Below are positions 10,512-22,400 of a stretch of DNA of 64,000 bases, piece by piece. The DNA is from Astrothelium macrocarpum (Eukaryota > Ascomycota > Dothideomycetes > Trypetheliales > Trypetheliaceae), in contig JAGEMR010000043.1 in assembly GCA_021030915.1 (NCBI GenBank), positions 124,001-188,000 on the forward strand, in the 5' to 3' direction. Under the pieces are notes generated by a model. That model did not search any database, was not told where the DNA came from, and saw nothing but the letters and a program-made list of their open reading frames with translations. The stretch's first letter is position 1. The number at the start of each line of letters is the position of its first letter. The position numbers and the translations under genes are program-made.

Positions 10512-11350
10512 TCAACCCGCTTTGACATCTACCGTTTGACTGGTAGACCATCCATCGACATACAATATTGGTGCATCGTCTGGATTAGGCATCGTTATGT
10601 TTGTGTCAAAATGATCAGTACCTGCAGGCCAGTTGGGAACAATCAATGTGCTACAAGCCCTACATACGACCAGTGCGCCCAGTTTATTGTTGTCTTTATC
10701 TTGAGCAGCAACACTTATTTCAAGCGCGCTGAATTGGGCATCAAGATCCTGCTCTTTAGTCAGTGTCATTTGCATATTGTTGATTTGGTCCATATTGTAT
10801 ATAGGATCTATTGTCAGCCGTCGCACAGCGTCATCAAATGCGGATCTGATGATTTGCCTCATGACAGCCATAGAAACACACCAGGCTGTGTCTATCTCTT
10901 CCAGAGACTCGGCTGGCCTTTCATAACATTGGAAATCTAAAGGACATTCTCCGTGGTAATGATCGAATTCCCCCTGGAACGGTATCCTTTGACATGTTAG
11001 ATGGTAAGCCCGCATGCCCGAGGCGCGATTGCACGATGAGCCTGCAAAATCGTGGGGTCCGTCTGGAAAGGATTGCGGACACAACCTAATAGGCCACGAT
11101 ATCTGTCTTTTGGCAAGGGTTTTCAGCTGGGCGAGCGGAACTTTAGGTTTCTGGAGACTGGAATTAGTAGCGGCGGGTGGATACTCCAAGATGATATCAA
11201 ATTCGCTGGCGACGCTGTTGTCAGATTTGTCTTATTCACCGGTGAGATGGCCATTACTCACCTCATGAAATTCTTATCAGTTGTATTTCGAGCGTTAGAG
11301 GATAAAGCCATCAGATAAAGGAATATGAGGTGGGAAGTGAAAACTTTCAT
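10512..11350 (-). CDS. Secreted cysteine-rich protein with Kex2 site (effector candidate)
   Basis: I do not recognise the family. The gene has two exons, 11350-11262 and 11214-10512, joined by a 47-nt intron (GTGAGT...CAACAG), giving 263 residues. The start at 11350 is chosen because it gives a clear signal peptide (MKVFTSHLIFLYLMALSSNA); the next ATG (11311) would lose it. A propeptide follows and ends in LKTLAKR at residues 60-66, a dibasic Kex2 site followed by Gln. The predicted mature part starts QISWPIRLC and carries eight cysteines, including the GEC....QC and CRAC pairs, so up to four disulfides. No transmembrane segment or catalytic motif is visible. Its position about 660 bp from the AT-rich block fits the compartment where effector genes of plant-associated fungi are often found, but that role is inference. 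Confidence 0.7.
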
Positions 11351-13842
11351 TTCACAAGAGCTGAGCAGGTGTAAAAGTTGAATTTCTACCTTCACGAACA
11401 TAGCAGATTACCACGACTTAATAGTTGCAACGTAAGATTCGGATCAAAATAGCTGCCTTCACATCGAAGAAGACAATTTGTTATAGAAAGACGGAGATGA
11501 GGAAGGAGAAATGGAGGAATGAAGAAACGGAGGAATGAAGAAACGGAGGAATGCAGAAACGGAGAAATGGGGAAACGAAATTTGATGAAACGGGAAATGA
11601 AATAACACAAGGCTTTGGTTTCACCATCTTTAAATGGGGCTTCAATAGCGTTTCGCGGGATTGGCCCGTCAGTGCGCGACATATCAACAACAAAATGCAC
11701 TGATTCGCCATACAACCAGCCTTTTAGTTTCTTTAAATCGCCGATACCCACAGCTTGTGACAGAATGAAAATAACTTTACGGAGATATGGTCTTTCACCA
11801 ACCGGATCCTGAACGTGGGTTTAAGCAATTTCAATGCGCCGTCACACGTCTCAAGTTCAATATACCTCGAGAATACGATGATGTATAGCTCCAAAATGAC
11901 TTCCTCATCTAGGGTGTCAGTGCATCGTGCTAGAGCTGAAGACAGGGCCTGCCACCATTCTAATCTTAGATTCATCTTTATCTTCGTCAGCGCTCGACCC
12001 GAAGGTGCAGCGTAGCCGTACCGCATTGGAGTACAAGGACACATTGCAGTGGCGTCTTTAGTTAAGATTTGCCGCTCTCATGTTGGGAAATTCTTCTCAG
12101 GGAAATATGTCATATGCTGTAACTCCGATCAACTCTTTCACGCGTGACGTAAAGCTTTGAGTACATGGCTGATACCATGACCTTAGCTTGGCATTCATTA
12201 TCGTAGATTAAGGATAGACTTACTGACGCGATAGGGTTCAGCCGTGAGATAAGGTTAGATCAAGGTCTGTCTTCGCCGGAATGAGCTCAGGTGAATGGAG
12301 ATGAACGACTGCAAATCGACGGTCGAATCCACATGTGTAACGAGAGATTATTTGATGCGTGTTTTCTCTTTACCGACATTTGAACGCAGTCCAGTGACGT
12401 TAAAGCATGCATTGGTCTCGATTGCGGAAGAGCTCCCGGCTGGTTTATTCCTGACAAGTTTGCTTTCTTGAGCAGCTTTAGGCTGGCATAACAGTCAGAT
12501 GCCCAACTTGCAAATGAAAGTGTACCAATTGCCTGGTCCGAATCGTATATATCTTCTTAAGCCTTTGACGTAAGCTTGCAATGGAAAGGAGGATCGCAAA
12601 GGCTCCATCTAATCAGATGTTCAACTGACGTCCTATCACGCTGCCAGGAGTCAATGTTTGTCGCTTTATCCGTGATATGAGTGTATAGAGCCTGTTAAGT
12701 GATGTTACAACGGAACTAGGTCATATGGAAATATATCTGACGAGAGACGTCACTTCTTTTCTGAGTCTCGAGCAATCTATGATTTGTTGCATTTACTCAT
12801 GTCGCTAGCATCACTTGTTGAACCATATATCATTGAACGTTGCCGATATGCAACGGCTTCCCGCAGACTTGATTAGCTCAGATCGCACGATAAATCCAGC
12901 CAAAGGTTGGGTCCGAAGGTTGCGGCGCTCGTATATTCCACTAGAAGTAAAGGAGTCCTAGTACTATCAGATTTCAGCAAAACCAATAACGCTGTAGATG
13001 CACTGGTAGTAGATACTGACCACTATGGCAGCGTGATTTAGAGCTTTGGATAAGACGGATAGACTCGTCATAAGCTCGACACGATGATTCCATCTGCACG
13101 AGTCGGATGGGTATCAGCTTAGCGTATATATGAGGAAAACTTCGCCGATGTGAATGCACAAAACATTCGGGAAAAGTACGAGAGCAAGCCGTTAGAAATG
13201 CGACTGGGGCAAAGCGGATCGCCTGGACTTTACCGATGCCCGGCGTGTAGAACATGTTACGAATGCAAGATAAGCCGTGAATCCAGAACATAGCTTACCG
13301 CCCCATTTCCATATCGTATTGGATCGTGCTCAAAGTCGATGGGAAGAATTACTTGTAGAAATTGAAGTTGGTAGTACAAAGCTGCGGGATGCGACGTCCG
13401 GGCTCTATCGGACTTTGCCAGAGTTTCCTCACGTCGCGCGTCGGTCCGCTGAGCAAACTTTTGAAACGACGTTTCAACCGCGATTTTAGAGAAATATTTT
13501 GTATTTTGAGATTGACAAAGAAGGAGGTCGGATGTAAGATAAGTCAGAAGATCATCAATGGCTTCGTTTTGTGAGGATCGGGAGTAGATGCCAGCGCACT
13601 CCCTTGCATAACTTGTTTGATGATGTTATCGCGAAATCCATTCCGGAAAACGTGCCGAACGTCCATGATTGATCAAACACATTTGCGGATAGATGACGAT
13701 TGTAGATTTTGATTTTGGGAAGGTTCAATACTCTTCAAAGATAAAAGGGTGCCTAAACTTTTTCAATTAGACATATTTTTGTTGACAACAACATTCCCAC
13801 TGCACCAAAACGTTGTCTCTTCGTCTGCAGAGGTACAAGGAT
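11351..13842. other. Intergenic region with a minisatellite and an orphan ORF
   Basis: This 2.5-kb region lies between the divergent secreted-protein and SulP genes. It contains a 16-bp tandem repeat (listed separately) and a 103-codon minus-strand ORF at 11733-12044 (ATG start, MCPCTPMRYGYAAPSG) with no recognisable domain. A 105-codon minus-strand ORF at 12974-13291 is also unsupported. A promoter for the SulP gene should lie upstream of 13843; no specific element is visible. Confidence 0.35.
11505..11568. repeat. 16-bp minisatellite, four units
   Basis: The unit GAAGAAACGGAGGAAT occurs twice exactly (11521-11536 and 11537-11552), flanked by variant units at 11505-11520 and 11553-11568. 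Degenerate related sequence continues to about 11600. It lies about 155 bp upstream of the secreted-protein start codon. Confidence 0.85.
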
Positions 13843-16278
13843 ATGCAAAAGTGTGAATCAGGTCTGCGTTTCGTCCTGATGAGGCTTTATCGAGCTCTGC
13901 CAGCCATTTTGTTGGGATCGCTTCTCAATTGTCTCGATGCCGTATCTCTTGGAGTACTGTTATTTCCATCAAGTCCAGCTTTTGCGAAAGTTCGGCTGCA
14001 AGGAATCTCCATGTTCGTCATGAGGCAAGTCAACCGCCATGATTTATTTGGTTCGCCTAACTGAATTCTCAAGTACATTGATTTCTCAAATCACGTTGAC
14101 GATGGGAGGCTCCGAAATCGATGGAGTGTTGGGTAGCATGCTTTTCGAGGTCATGCCATTTTTAAGAGGAATTGCGTCCGACCTAAGCCAGAGGCTCGGA
14201 CCTGATAGCAAAAGTCTTTTACCAACTGTCATGGTAGCATTTTCGTTGTGTAGTCTCCTCATTGGGCTCGCTTTTACGTTGATGTCGATTGCTAGAAGTG
14301 GTAGACTGTTAGAATACATTCCAAAAACTGTGCTGACCGGGGCAGTCGGTAAGTTGAGACATTAATTTCAATACAATTTGTTGACATCTTGGGTAGGATC
14401 TATTGGGGTCTCACTTTGTGTCATGGCTCTTGAAATATCGATGCCCCTTTCCGCAGGACAGCTACCATTGGGCAATTTGACATCGGCTTTGCTGACCAAA
14501 CAGCATATGCCCTTGCTTGTCGCCTCATGCCTACCGGCAGTTTGCTTGAGTACGATCCTCCGGGCAAAATGGCTCAATAGAATGACGAGAGGAGCCACAG
14601 CGCATCCTCTCTTCACGCCGCTCTACTTCCTGACAGTTGCCGTGGGTTTTTGGATTGGAGTAGCAATACGCGGAACCATCAATTCGAACAGGTTGTTCGC
14701 CCTTTCGACACAGGGCTGGCTTTTTCCAATCCAGAACATACCAACGGAGGATAGAAAAGCCCTGTCGTGGGATTACTGGGCCTTGTTTGACTTTGGATAC
14801 GTCGAGTGGAGTGCCCTCGGAGCTGCTGCGCAGAACATCGCACTGACGGTTTTTGTTGGCTTAGTTAATCTTCCAATATATATCCCAGCACTTGCCCATG
14901 GGCTTAACGTTGCTCAATACAGCATGAACTTTGAGCTTTTTGGTCATGGTATGGCGAACACTCTGGCTGGTCTTCTAGGGACAGTTCCCAACCTAGTGGT
15001 AAGAGATTGTGTTCTCAGGGCAAAAGAAATTCGCGTGTGTGCTGATCGGAATAGGTCTTCTCTTCGTCCGTGTTTTTTGTTCAGGCAGGTGGAGATCAAT
15101 TTGCTGTCTGGATTGTTATTTTGTTCACTGTCCCCTTGTTTTTCACGTCTTCCCATATGCTTTCCTATATTCCAACAATCATGGCCTCCACAATCGTGCT
15201 CTTCTTTGGTACTGAGTTGGTCATTGGTGCATTATATGATTCGGTAAATACTCTTCTCTGGTCCGAATGGATCACAGTCTTGGGGACCGTGTTGGCCTGC
15301 ACATTTCTTGGGTTTCCTCAGGGTTTAGCAATTGGCCTAGCAATCACCCTCCTCATGGTTTTGGTATTGGCAGCGATTGATTCGGTGGGTGCATGAAGAT
15401 TGTGGACGGAACAGAAGCTAGCTGACCAATTCAGGATGCAAGAATAGTAACGCTGCCCTTGAGGAGCGCTCGACCGGAAAGCTGCGAACCTTGTCAAAGT
15501 TTCAGATCTTGGCATATCCGAAAAGCCTCAACCGAAAATAGAAAAGCCGACAAGCCAGGAGCAACAGGGCTGGAATTGGGAAAAGCAAGTCAGGAAGTGC
15601 TCGAAGAAGTCTTGGATGATGCGGAGATTGACAAGTGGTACCATTCAAGTGCCTCAGTAGTAGTTGTACAGCTATCTGGCTTCCTCTGTGAGTTGCACCA
15701 AGAACTGGAGTACGAGAAAAAAGCTAATTCATCCAGTCTTTGCAACAGTACCGATGCTCGACAGGAAGCTGAAGGCCATCCAAAATTCAAGTTTGGAAGG
15801 TTTGATCGTACTTGACGTAACAGCCGCTCACCGGGCAGAGACGGCAGTAGTTCAGTATATTTCGCGCAAATCTCGTGAATACGCACGCTGTCAGAGTCCA
15901 CGATTGCTTATTTTGGCAGGACTGGATCGGAATTCAGGGCTTCGCGATGACCTTGCCCGCGGTGGGGTTGAGTGCTCATGGGAAAAGTGGAGATCGATGG
16001 AATTCAACACGCTTACGTCTGCCCAAGAAAATGGCATCGTTCAAGCATTCACAGCTCTAGATGATGTTGGCAAATTCATTCAGATTGCTTTCCCACTAAG
16101 CAAGAGCGAGAACGACCAGCAGTACAGGGAGAACATTAGGCAAATGCTGGTGAATCAGGGCAAAACCCGATCCATCATTGCAAAACCATCCCACAGAAGC
16201 TCTGTCAAGACAACACTGCTGAACGTCAAACGAAACATTGTGTATTGGATGAATTGGAGTGGATTGCGCAAGCATTGA
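13843..16278 (+). CDS. SulP (SLC26) family transporter with STAS domain, yeast Vsb1-like
   Basis: This is a multi-pass anion-transporter-fold protein related to yeast YGR125W/Vsb1, a vacuolar membrane protein involved in basic amino acid storage; the substrate here is inferred. Six exons: 13843-14024, 14074-14348, 14397-14998, 15055-15384, 15435-15687, 15737-16278, giving 727 residues. The start is the first in-frame ATG. The membrane domain opens with RALPAILLGSLLNCLDAVSL and includes GGSEIDGVLGSMLFEVMPFL and LGTVPNLVVFSSSVFFVQAG. The C-terminal STAS domain is split by the last intron (VVQLSGFLFFATVPML, then LEGLIVLDVTAAHR). Intron 1 (14025-14073) is GC-AG (GCAAGT...CTCAAG) and gives the conserved reading FVMSTLISQITLTMGGS; the other introns are GT-AG. 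An upstream exon extending the N-terminus cannot be excluded, since yeast Vsb1 is longer. The gene converges on MDN1, 174 bp apart. Confidence 0.88.
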
Positions 16279-16452
16279 AGATCAGAGGTGCCAAAGAAGG
16301 GAAGGAACCCCTTTTTGCTGAGTAATACGATATGGCCACGTTACAAGTTACGCGCACATTTGTACAGAAACTTTATACATTTTATGGAGCAATTGCATGA
16401 ATATGAAACGCATGTATCTAAAAAGCCAAGGCATGGAGCAAATCCACACTGT

Positions 16453-19400
16453 TCACAGCTCCGTGTCGACGATTTCAGCAAACCACTGTCTTAATGCACC
16501 AGCAAGTATACCCGGCAACTCCCCAACGCTCCTGACAATGAGATAGTACTGGAATGGAAATGTATCCAAATACTTTCTCATTTTGACCTTCATCTCGCCC
16601 GTCTCGTCCGGGCCAAAGTCCGCTTCCTGCAATTCCATGATGCTCTGCTTTTGCCCATCCATCACCGTATCGACTATGATGAAGACGATCATGATCCTTT
16701 CTTCTTGCGCCTGCCGGACTAAACGCCTGATACCTGGATGATCATCACAAACACCATCGCTGATGATGAATTGCAATTGCCAAAGTTCTGACGCAGAACC
16801 AATCGCCCTTAATCTCGCCTCACGAAACAAAGTAAGAGATTCTTGGAGAAGCAACCGAACATCCGTTTTCCGCTGCTTGAACGCGAAATGCCGGAAAACT
16901 TCTGCACCTGCGTCACCTGCAAATGGCGTCTCAAAGGCATGCGCTACTTGCATGTGCTCGCCAAATGCTACAACGCTCAGTTCGCCGGCTTCGAGCATAC
17001 TCAGCGCACGTGAGATCAACGCTACAGTAGCAAGAGCCAGTTGGCCTCCACCACTCTCGGCCATGCTACTACTATCATCAATTGCTAGCATGATCTGATA
17101 TGCCCGCTTTGAGGGTACGGAGCGTCGCATCCAGATCTTATCGCGTTTGTACTGTGATGCAATGTACGGAATAATCCGTTTCATGTTGAGACGTTTACCA
17201 GTGCGAAAGTCGCCACGCATCTTGGTCGCACGCGTTGGTGTCAGGATGAGTCGGAGATGCTCGGTTAGGGTAAGTGAGAGCGTCCGCGTTACGTTCTCAT
17301 AATGAGACCAGAGCACTCGAGCGTGTTCAAGAGTCGAAACATCAAGTGGTGGTTGTGAGACACGATTAGCTGATGTTTCCGGAGAGCATCGATCTTCGTC
17401 TTCTCGGACATCATCCATTTCAGTATCGTTAGATGATTCCCTTTTAGCATCTTCCTCGTGCTCGCTCCTTGCTACGTTTGGTAGATGAGAAAGGTTGCCG
17501 TGCTCCTCTGCCTGAGTGATCTCCGGAACATCTACGTCCATTTCAGCTGCAGCGTCTGCATCTGTTTTTTCCTGTGCGTCAGACAGAAGTTCTCGGAAGT
17601 CATTCAAATCAAGACTGTCGATGGCTTTTCTGGTGTCCACAGCCTTTGCTTCATCCTCCGTGGCCGTGCCGAGTGCTTGTGTGTCCGCCACCTGCTCGTC
17701 ATCTTTCAAATGTTGGAACTCCGCATCAGTCATCTCTATGTCTTGCTCGTTAGATCCTGGGTCGCCCTCTAATTCTTCATCGGCATTGTGAATGGCTTGC
17801 TGCTTTCTATACCATTGCTCCAAGGCATCTCCAAGCTTCTTGAAAGGTTGACTGGTTCGAGACTCGTCTTGCCAATCAGCTGCTTCGAGATTGGAGTCCG
17901 AAATCTCCCTTTGGCCCAGTTTGCCACTCGATATAGAAGCCGCCTTCTGCTCTCTCAAATTCTCTAGATCTTCGTTCCCCTCAAGTCCATTAGCTGCTCC
18001 TTCCTGAGTCCGGCTTTCCTTGGGATTATCTTCGTTTCCACCATTCTCGCCTCCAGTGACATCTTCAATGGCTGCACTGAATTCCTGGTTGAACATCGCT
18101 TGTCCTCGTTCATCGACAGAATCTAGTTGTATGTCAGTAAAGTTCCCGAACAAAATTAAAGCATTCAAAAATGACTAACGTTGAGCTTCAGTTTGAGCTT
18201 CATCGTCGATGCCAAGATTCTCTGCTTCTCTCATGTCATTTGGGTTGTCCACTGCCTCATTTTGTTTGTCATCTTCATCCGTCTCGCTCACAATGTCGCT
18301 GTCACTGGCAAGGACTTTATCGTCTTCTGGAGTTTGGGCTAGATCAGTTGCTTCCTCATCACCTTGACGATCCTTGTCATCCTGATCCCCAAAATCCGTC
18401 CCAGCTTCAGAGTCAGACGACAGTTCTTCGCCATTGCCATTTTGCCCGATCTGAAGATCCTCGGGCAACTCAAGCTTTTCATCCTGCCTTGGGTGCTCCA
18501 ACTCTGCTTCCTCTAGCTGTTGTCTATCAGGAGCTTCTGCATTTTCTCCTGTCACATCGTCCATATACTCATCCTGCTGCAAGTCTTGTTGTTCCTTGTC
18601 AGTAACTTCTTTGTTACTTTCAGTCGAACCTTTGGCATTTTCTTCGACCTTTCTATCCTTTGCATCTTCTTCCGCTGCATCGTCCCACATCCCCTCATCA
18701 ACAGCAGACGCTTTCGTATTATCAACTGAGCCAACTTCGCTCTCAACATCTCCTTGCGAGCCTTCTTCAGCATCCTCTCTACCTTCGCCTTCGTCACCAT
18801 CGCTGCTCGCCTGTTCTGCATGGCCTTCCATTTCATCGGCCATTTCCACAGCATCCTTCTCATCGTCAAGTTCTCCATCGTTTCCCCCATCATCTGGCTG
18901 CTGAGCCAACTCTTCGAGTTCTTCATCACCGTTTAAATCTTTGCTGATGTCCTCTGCGCCTTCCATTGCATCGCCATCGCCAAGACCAGTACCACCTTCA
19001 ATCTTTTCCGTCTGCTCCGCGTTGCCGCTTGACTTCTCGGCAGGTGCACAGAAACCTTGTGTTGCAACCTGGATGAAAGAGTTGGCAAGCACAAAAGACA
19101 TCCTACACGTCGCGCAGTGTAGAGCAACGAATCGATCATACAGGACTTGGAAAGTTTGGCGATAGACATGGAGAATTGGAAGTAGAAAATTAATAAGAGC
19201 GGCATGTTGTGCCAAGTCATCCTGCTCAAGTAGATGAAGACTGTCGAGGTATCGCTGCCAAGCGGGCACGATCAAAGCAGCGTTCGTACTAGAAATGCAT
19301 CTTTCAAGGGCATCTTCGGCATTCATGAGCCAATGTGAGTCTTCGGTAGTGGTAGGCGCAGAACTAAGGGCTTTCTCCAAATCCTGTGTTGCTGCTAGCA

Positions 19401-22400
19401 TTTGATCGCAGAGATCGGTGACATCCTCAACAACTGGACCTGGAGTGGCATCTCCATGTTCGGTATCGTTTGGTTGTAGCAGTGCTCCAGTCAAAACAGT
19501 CCACGGCTTGATGTGATTCGAGAGATAAGACAGCTGTGGCTGCTTGTAAGGTAGTTCTGTCAAGTATTCTCCGAATCTTTCGAGCATCTCTTGACCCACG
19601 TTCTCGCTAGATTCCGCCGAAACACTTTTTAAATATCGTGGAGCTGGTGTGGTCCCGTCAAAGGTTGTTGACAGCTCAAGAAACGCTAATCTCCAATCTT
19701 CGAGATCGCGGCAGGCTTCCGAGAAATCCAATGTTCCTACTTTTTCCTGCGCATGGATTACGCTGATTCCTACGCTAATTAGAACTGGAAGCCATTTCAC
19801 AGCTTGGCGTATCTTGTATCCACCTGTGCGGGCCGATTGATCTTGTTTGACAGCACAAGAATCCATTTTCCAAAGTATTGCAGTTTGGTCACAAAGGCAA
19901 GCAAGGGCTGTGTTGTCCTGACCAAACTCTCTCACGGCCTGTCGCTGTCTAATTGCGGCAGTAAGTATGCTCTCTAGGTAGACTGTAGATCGAAGAATCT
20001 CTGCGCTCGTTATATCTTCCGAATGTTCTCTTGATGCGCTACGGACTTTTGGCATTAGCTCGACTAGTTTAAAAAACCAAACTTGTGAGGAGATTTCTGG
20101 CCCAGACTCCAATGGCAGAGTAGATGTACCAGCAAGAATTTTGTACCTCGAATCTTGCCTAATGAGCACGTCAGTGCTAAGGCCACTCTTGAACCCCATC
20201 TTTTTCACTGCCTTAAGCACGTCCGCAAACAATTTCCGCTTTCGGTTCTTGAGATGCTTGAGAACCTCCTTATGCTCCTCTGTCACTGTTGTAGGAGTCG
20301 CCTTCCGGAGCTGAGAGATCGTCTGTTGTGTGTCGGAGGTAAATGATTCGAGATAGCTTGCAACATCTAACAAATTCTCCGACCTGCTTTTGCGGTACAT
20401 CACTGATACAGTAGATTGAACATTTCTGAACCGAGCCGGCAAGTCCAAAGGTGTTGACCATGACGTGAAACTTGTAGCGTGAGCCAATGGGGGCTCAATC
20501 ATCGCACTCTCGGCTTTTGTTAGCATTGGGACAACAGCATTCGTTAAAATGCCATCAGGTAAGCCAGCATTGATGATCCTATCCACAGATCCATTTAGCA
20601 CAGCTCTATATTTCCTAACGACTTTGAAAAGTTTCCGGTGCGATGCTTTGGAGCTCTCTCGTAAAGCATTAACGTTGCGGTCCTTCCAACTCGCAAGTTT
20701 GATGACATCCTGAACGTGTTGCTCCAAAGGTTTTCGCTGGTCAGCAATTGTACGCCGAACTGGATCAACAAAGGAGCTGAAGTAGCTAATAAAATTGGCC
20801 AAACCATCATGAATGGGTTCAAAGGTGGGCTCATTGGTCTTTAAAATTGCAAGATGACCTTGAAATTGCCGGAGAAGTCGCATTCGTGTCTCAAATTGCC
20901 CAAGTGTAGTGTTGATGAGGAATGCCTCTAGTGTTTTGAACAAATCCTGAGCATATTCTTCCATATTCATCCCAATGTTGTTAAACTTCGCAAGAGAAGT
21001 CGGGCTCGCAATGAGATTCTCATATGCAATGAACCACCACGCCTTCGCATCGTCTGCCGATTTGAGATCTTCCGCTTCCAGCAATACAGCCCATGTTCCA
21101 AGTTCGAGCCGTCTCCAACTAATTACAAGGCTCATGAGATCTGCATAAACAGCCTCGGCGCTCCACTCTTTACTAGCAATCATTTGCCACTGGTTTATCG
21201 TAGTATGAAGCTTCTCGGCTTTTGTCAAGAACTTTGCTACCGGCTCTCTATGACCAAACGAAAGAGCCTCGTTGCAAAGCTGCAATACTTCTGCTGGTGT
21301 AGCTTGTTCAGGCCAAGCACTGTGTATTATAGCGAACCGGCTCTGTACGCGTCTTAACAAATGAATGAGTTTTTTCGCTTCAGCGATGTTCGGAGATGTG
21401 TAGAAATTATATTTTGTCGGAGCAGCTGTAGATTGTAGAACATCCTTTTGTTGGGCGAGTAGTAGATAGATTGACGGGAAACTAGTAGCCATAGCCATTG
21501 CCTTGGGCGCATTGTGTAGTTGTGACATCCGTTCTGATGTCCTCATCAGCAACATTTGCAAGTACGATTCCTGGTCTGGCAGGCCAAGAAATAGCGCGCC
21601 ATGAGCATCGGCAATCTCTCCGACAATGTTCTGAGGATCATGGAACACCATCCTGTCATGTTCAAGTTCGCCGTTATCTTCGTATTTGGGGAACACCCCA
21701 TCCAGCTCTTCATCATCAAATGAATCATCTTCGTCATTGCCTCCGCGGTACCTATATATACTTGACTTCGCTGCTGCTTTTTCTTGGTCTAACTCCAATT
21801 TTTGTTTCCAGTCTTGAAAGATTCGACTAAAGCAACTCGATACAATAAAGTGAAGATCCGTTGGCAATCGTCCATTCACAGACCGAGAGAGACTCAGCAC
21901 ATTCACAATGTGCACCAGCAAGGTGACATCCTTTGTCTCCATCGCTCTGGAGATGTCATGAACGCGATCAGGAGTCCCAGCCACGAACGGCGTCAATGAA
22001 AGCAGATGTTGAAGATCTCCCAATGTCCGACCAGAGGGCTCAATTTCTTTTTCACCGAGTAATGTACCGACCTGAATACACTGCAAAAATCCTACAACAG
22101 GGTTCGTGATATCGTCATATGTACGGTATTGCTCTGAAAGTCGCTGAATGAGTTGCAAAAGATTATGTTGTGTTGACGGATCCAGTCTAGCACCAATACC
22201 TCTCGAAAGCATATTTTTGACTAGGGATAACACGTTCTTGAATTCAACCTGCAGCGCAGCCAGTTCTGATTGTGGAGGACGGGCGACTGCAGGCACGGAC
22301 GGTTCATCACCATGGGAAGCGAGCTCATCTTCCATCAAACGAATGCGCATGCTCGTTGACGTGCCCGTGAACCCCTGTTCAAACTTCCGAAGTGCGTGTA

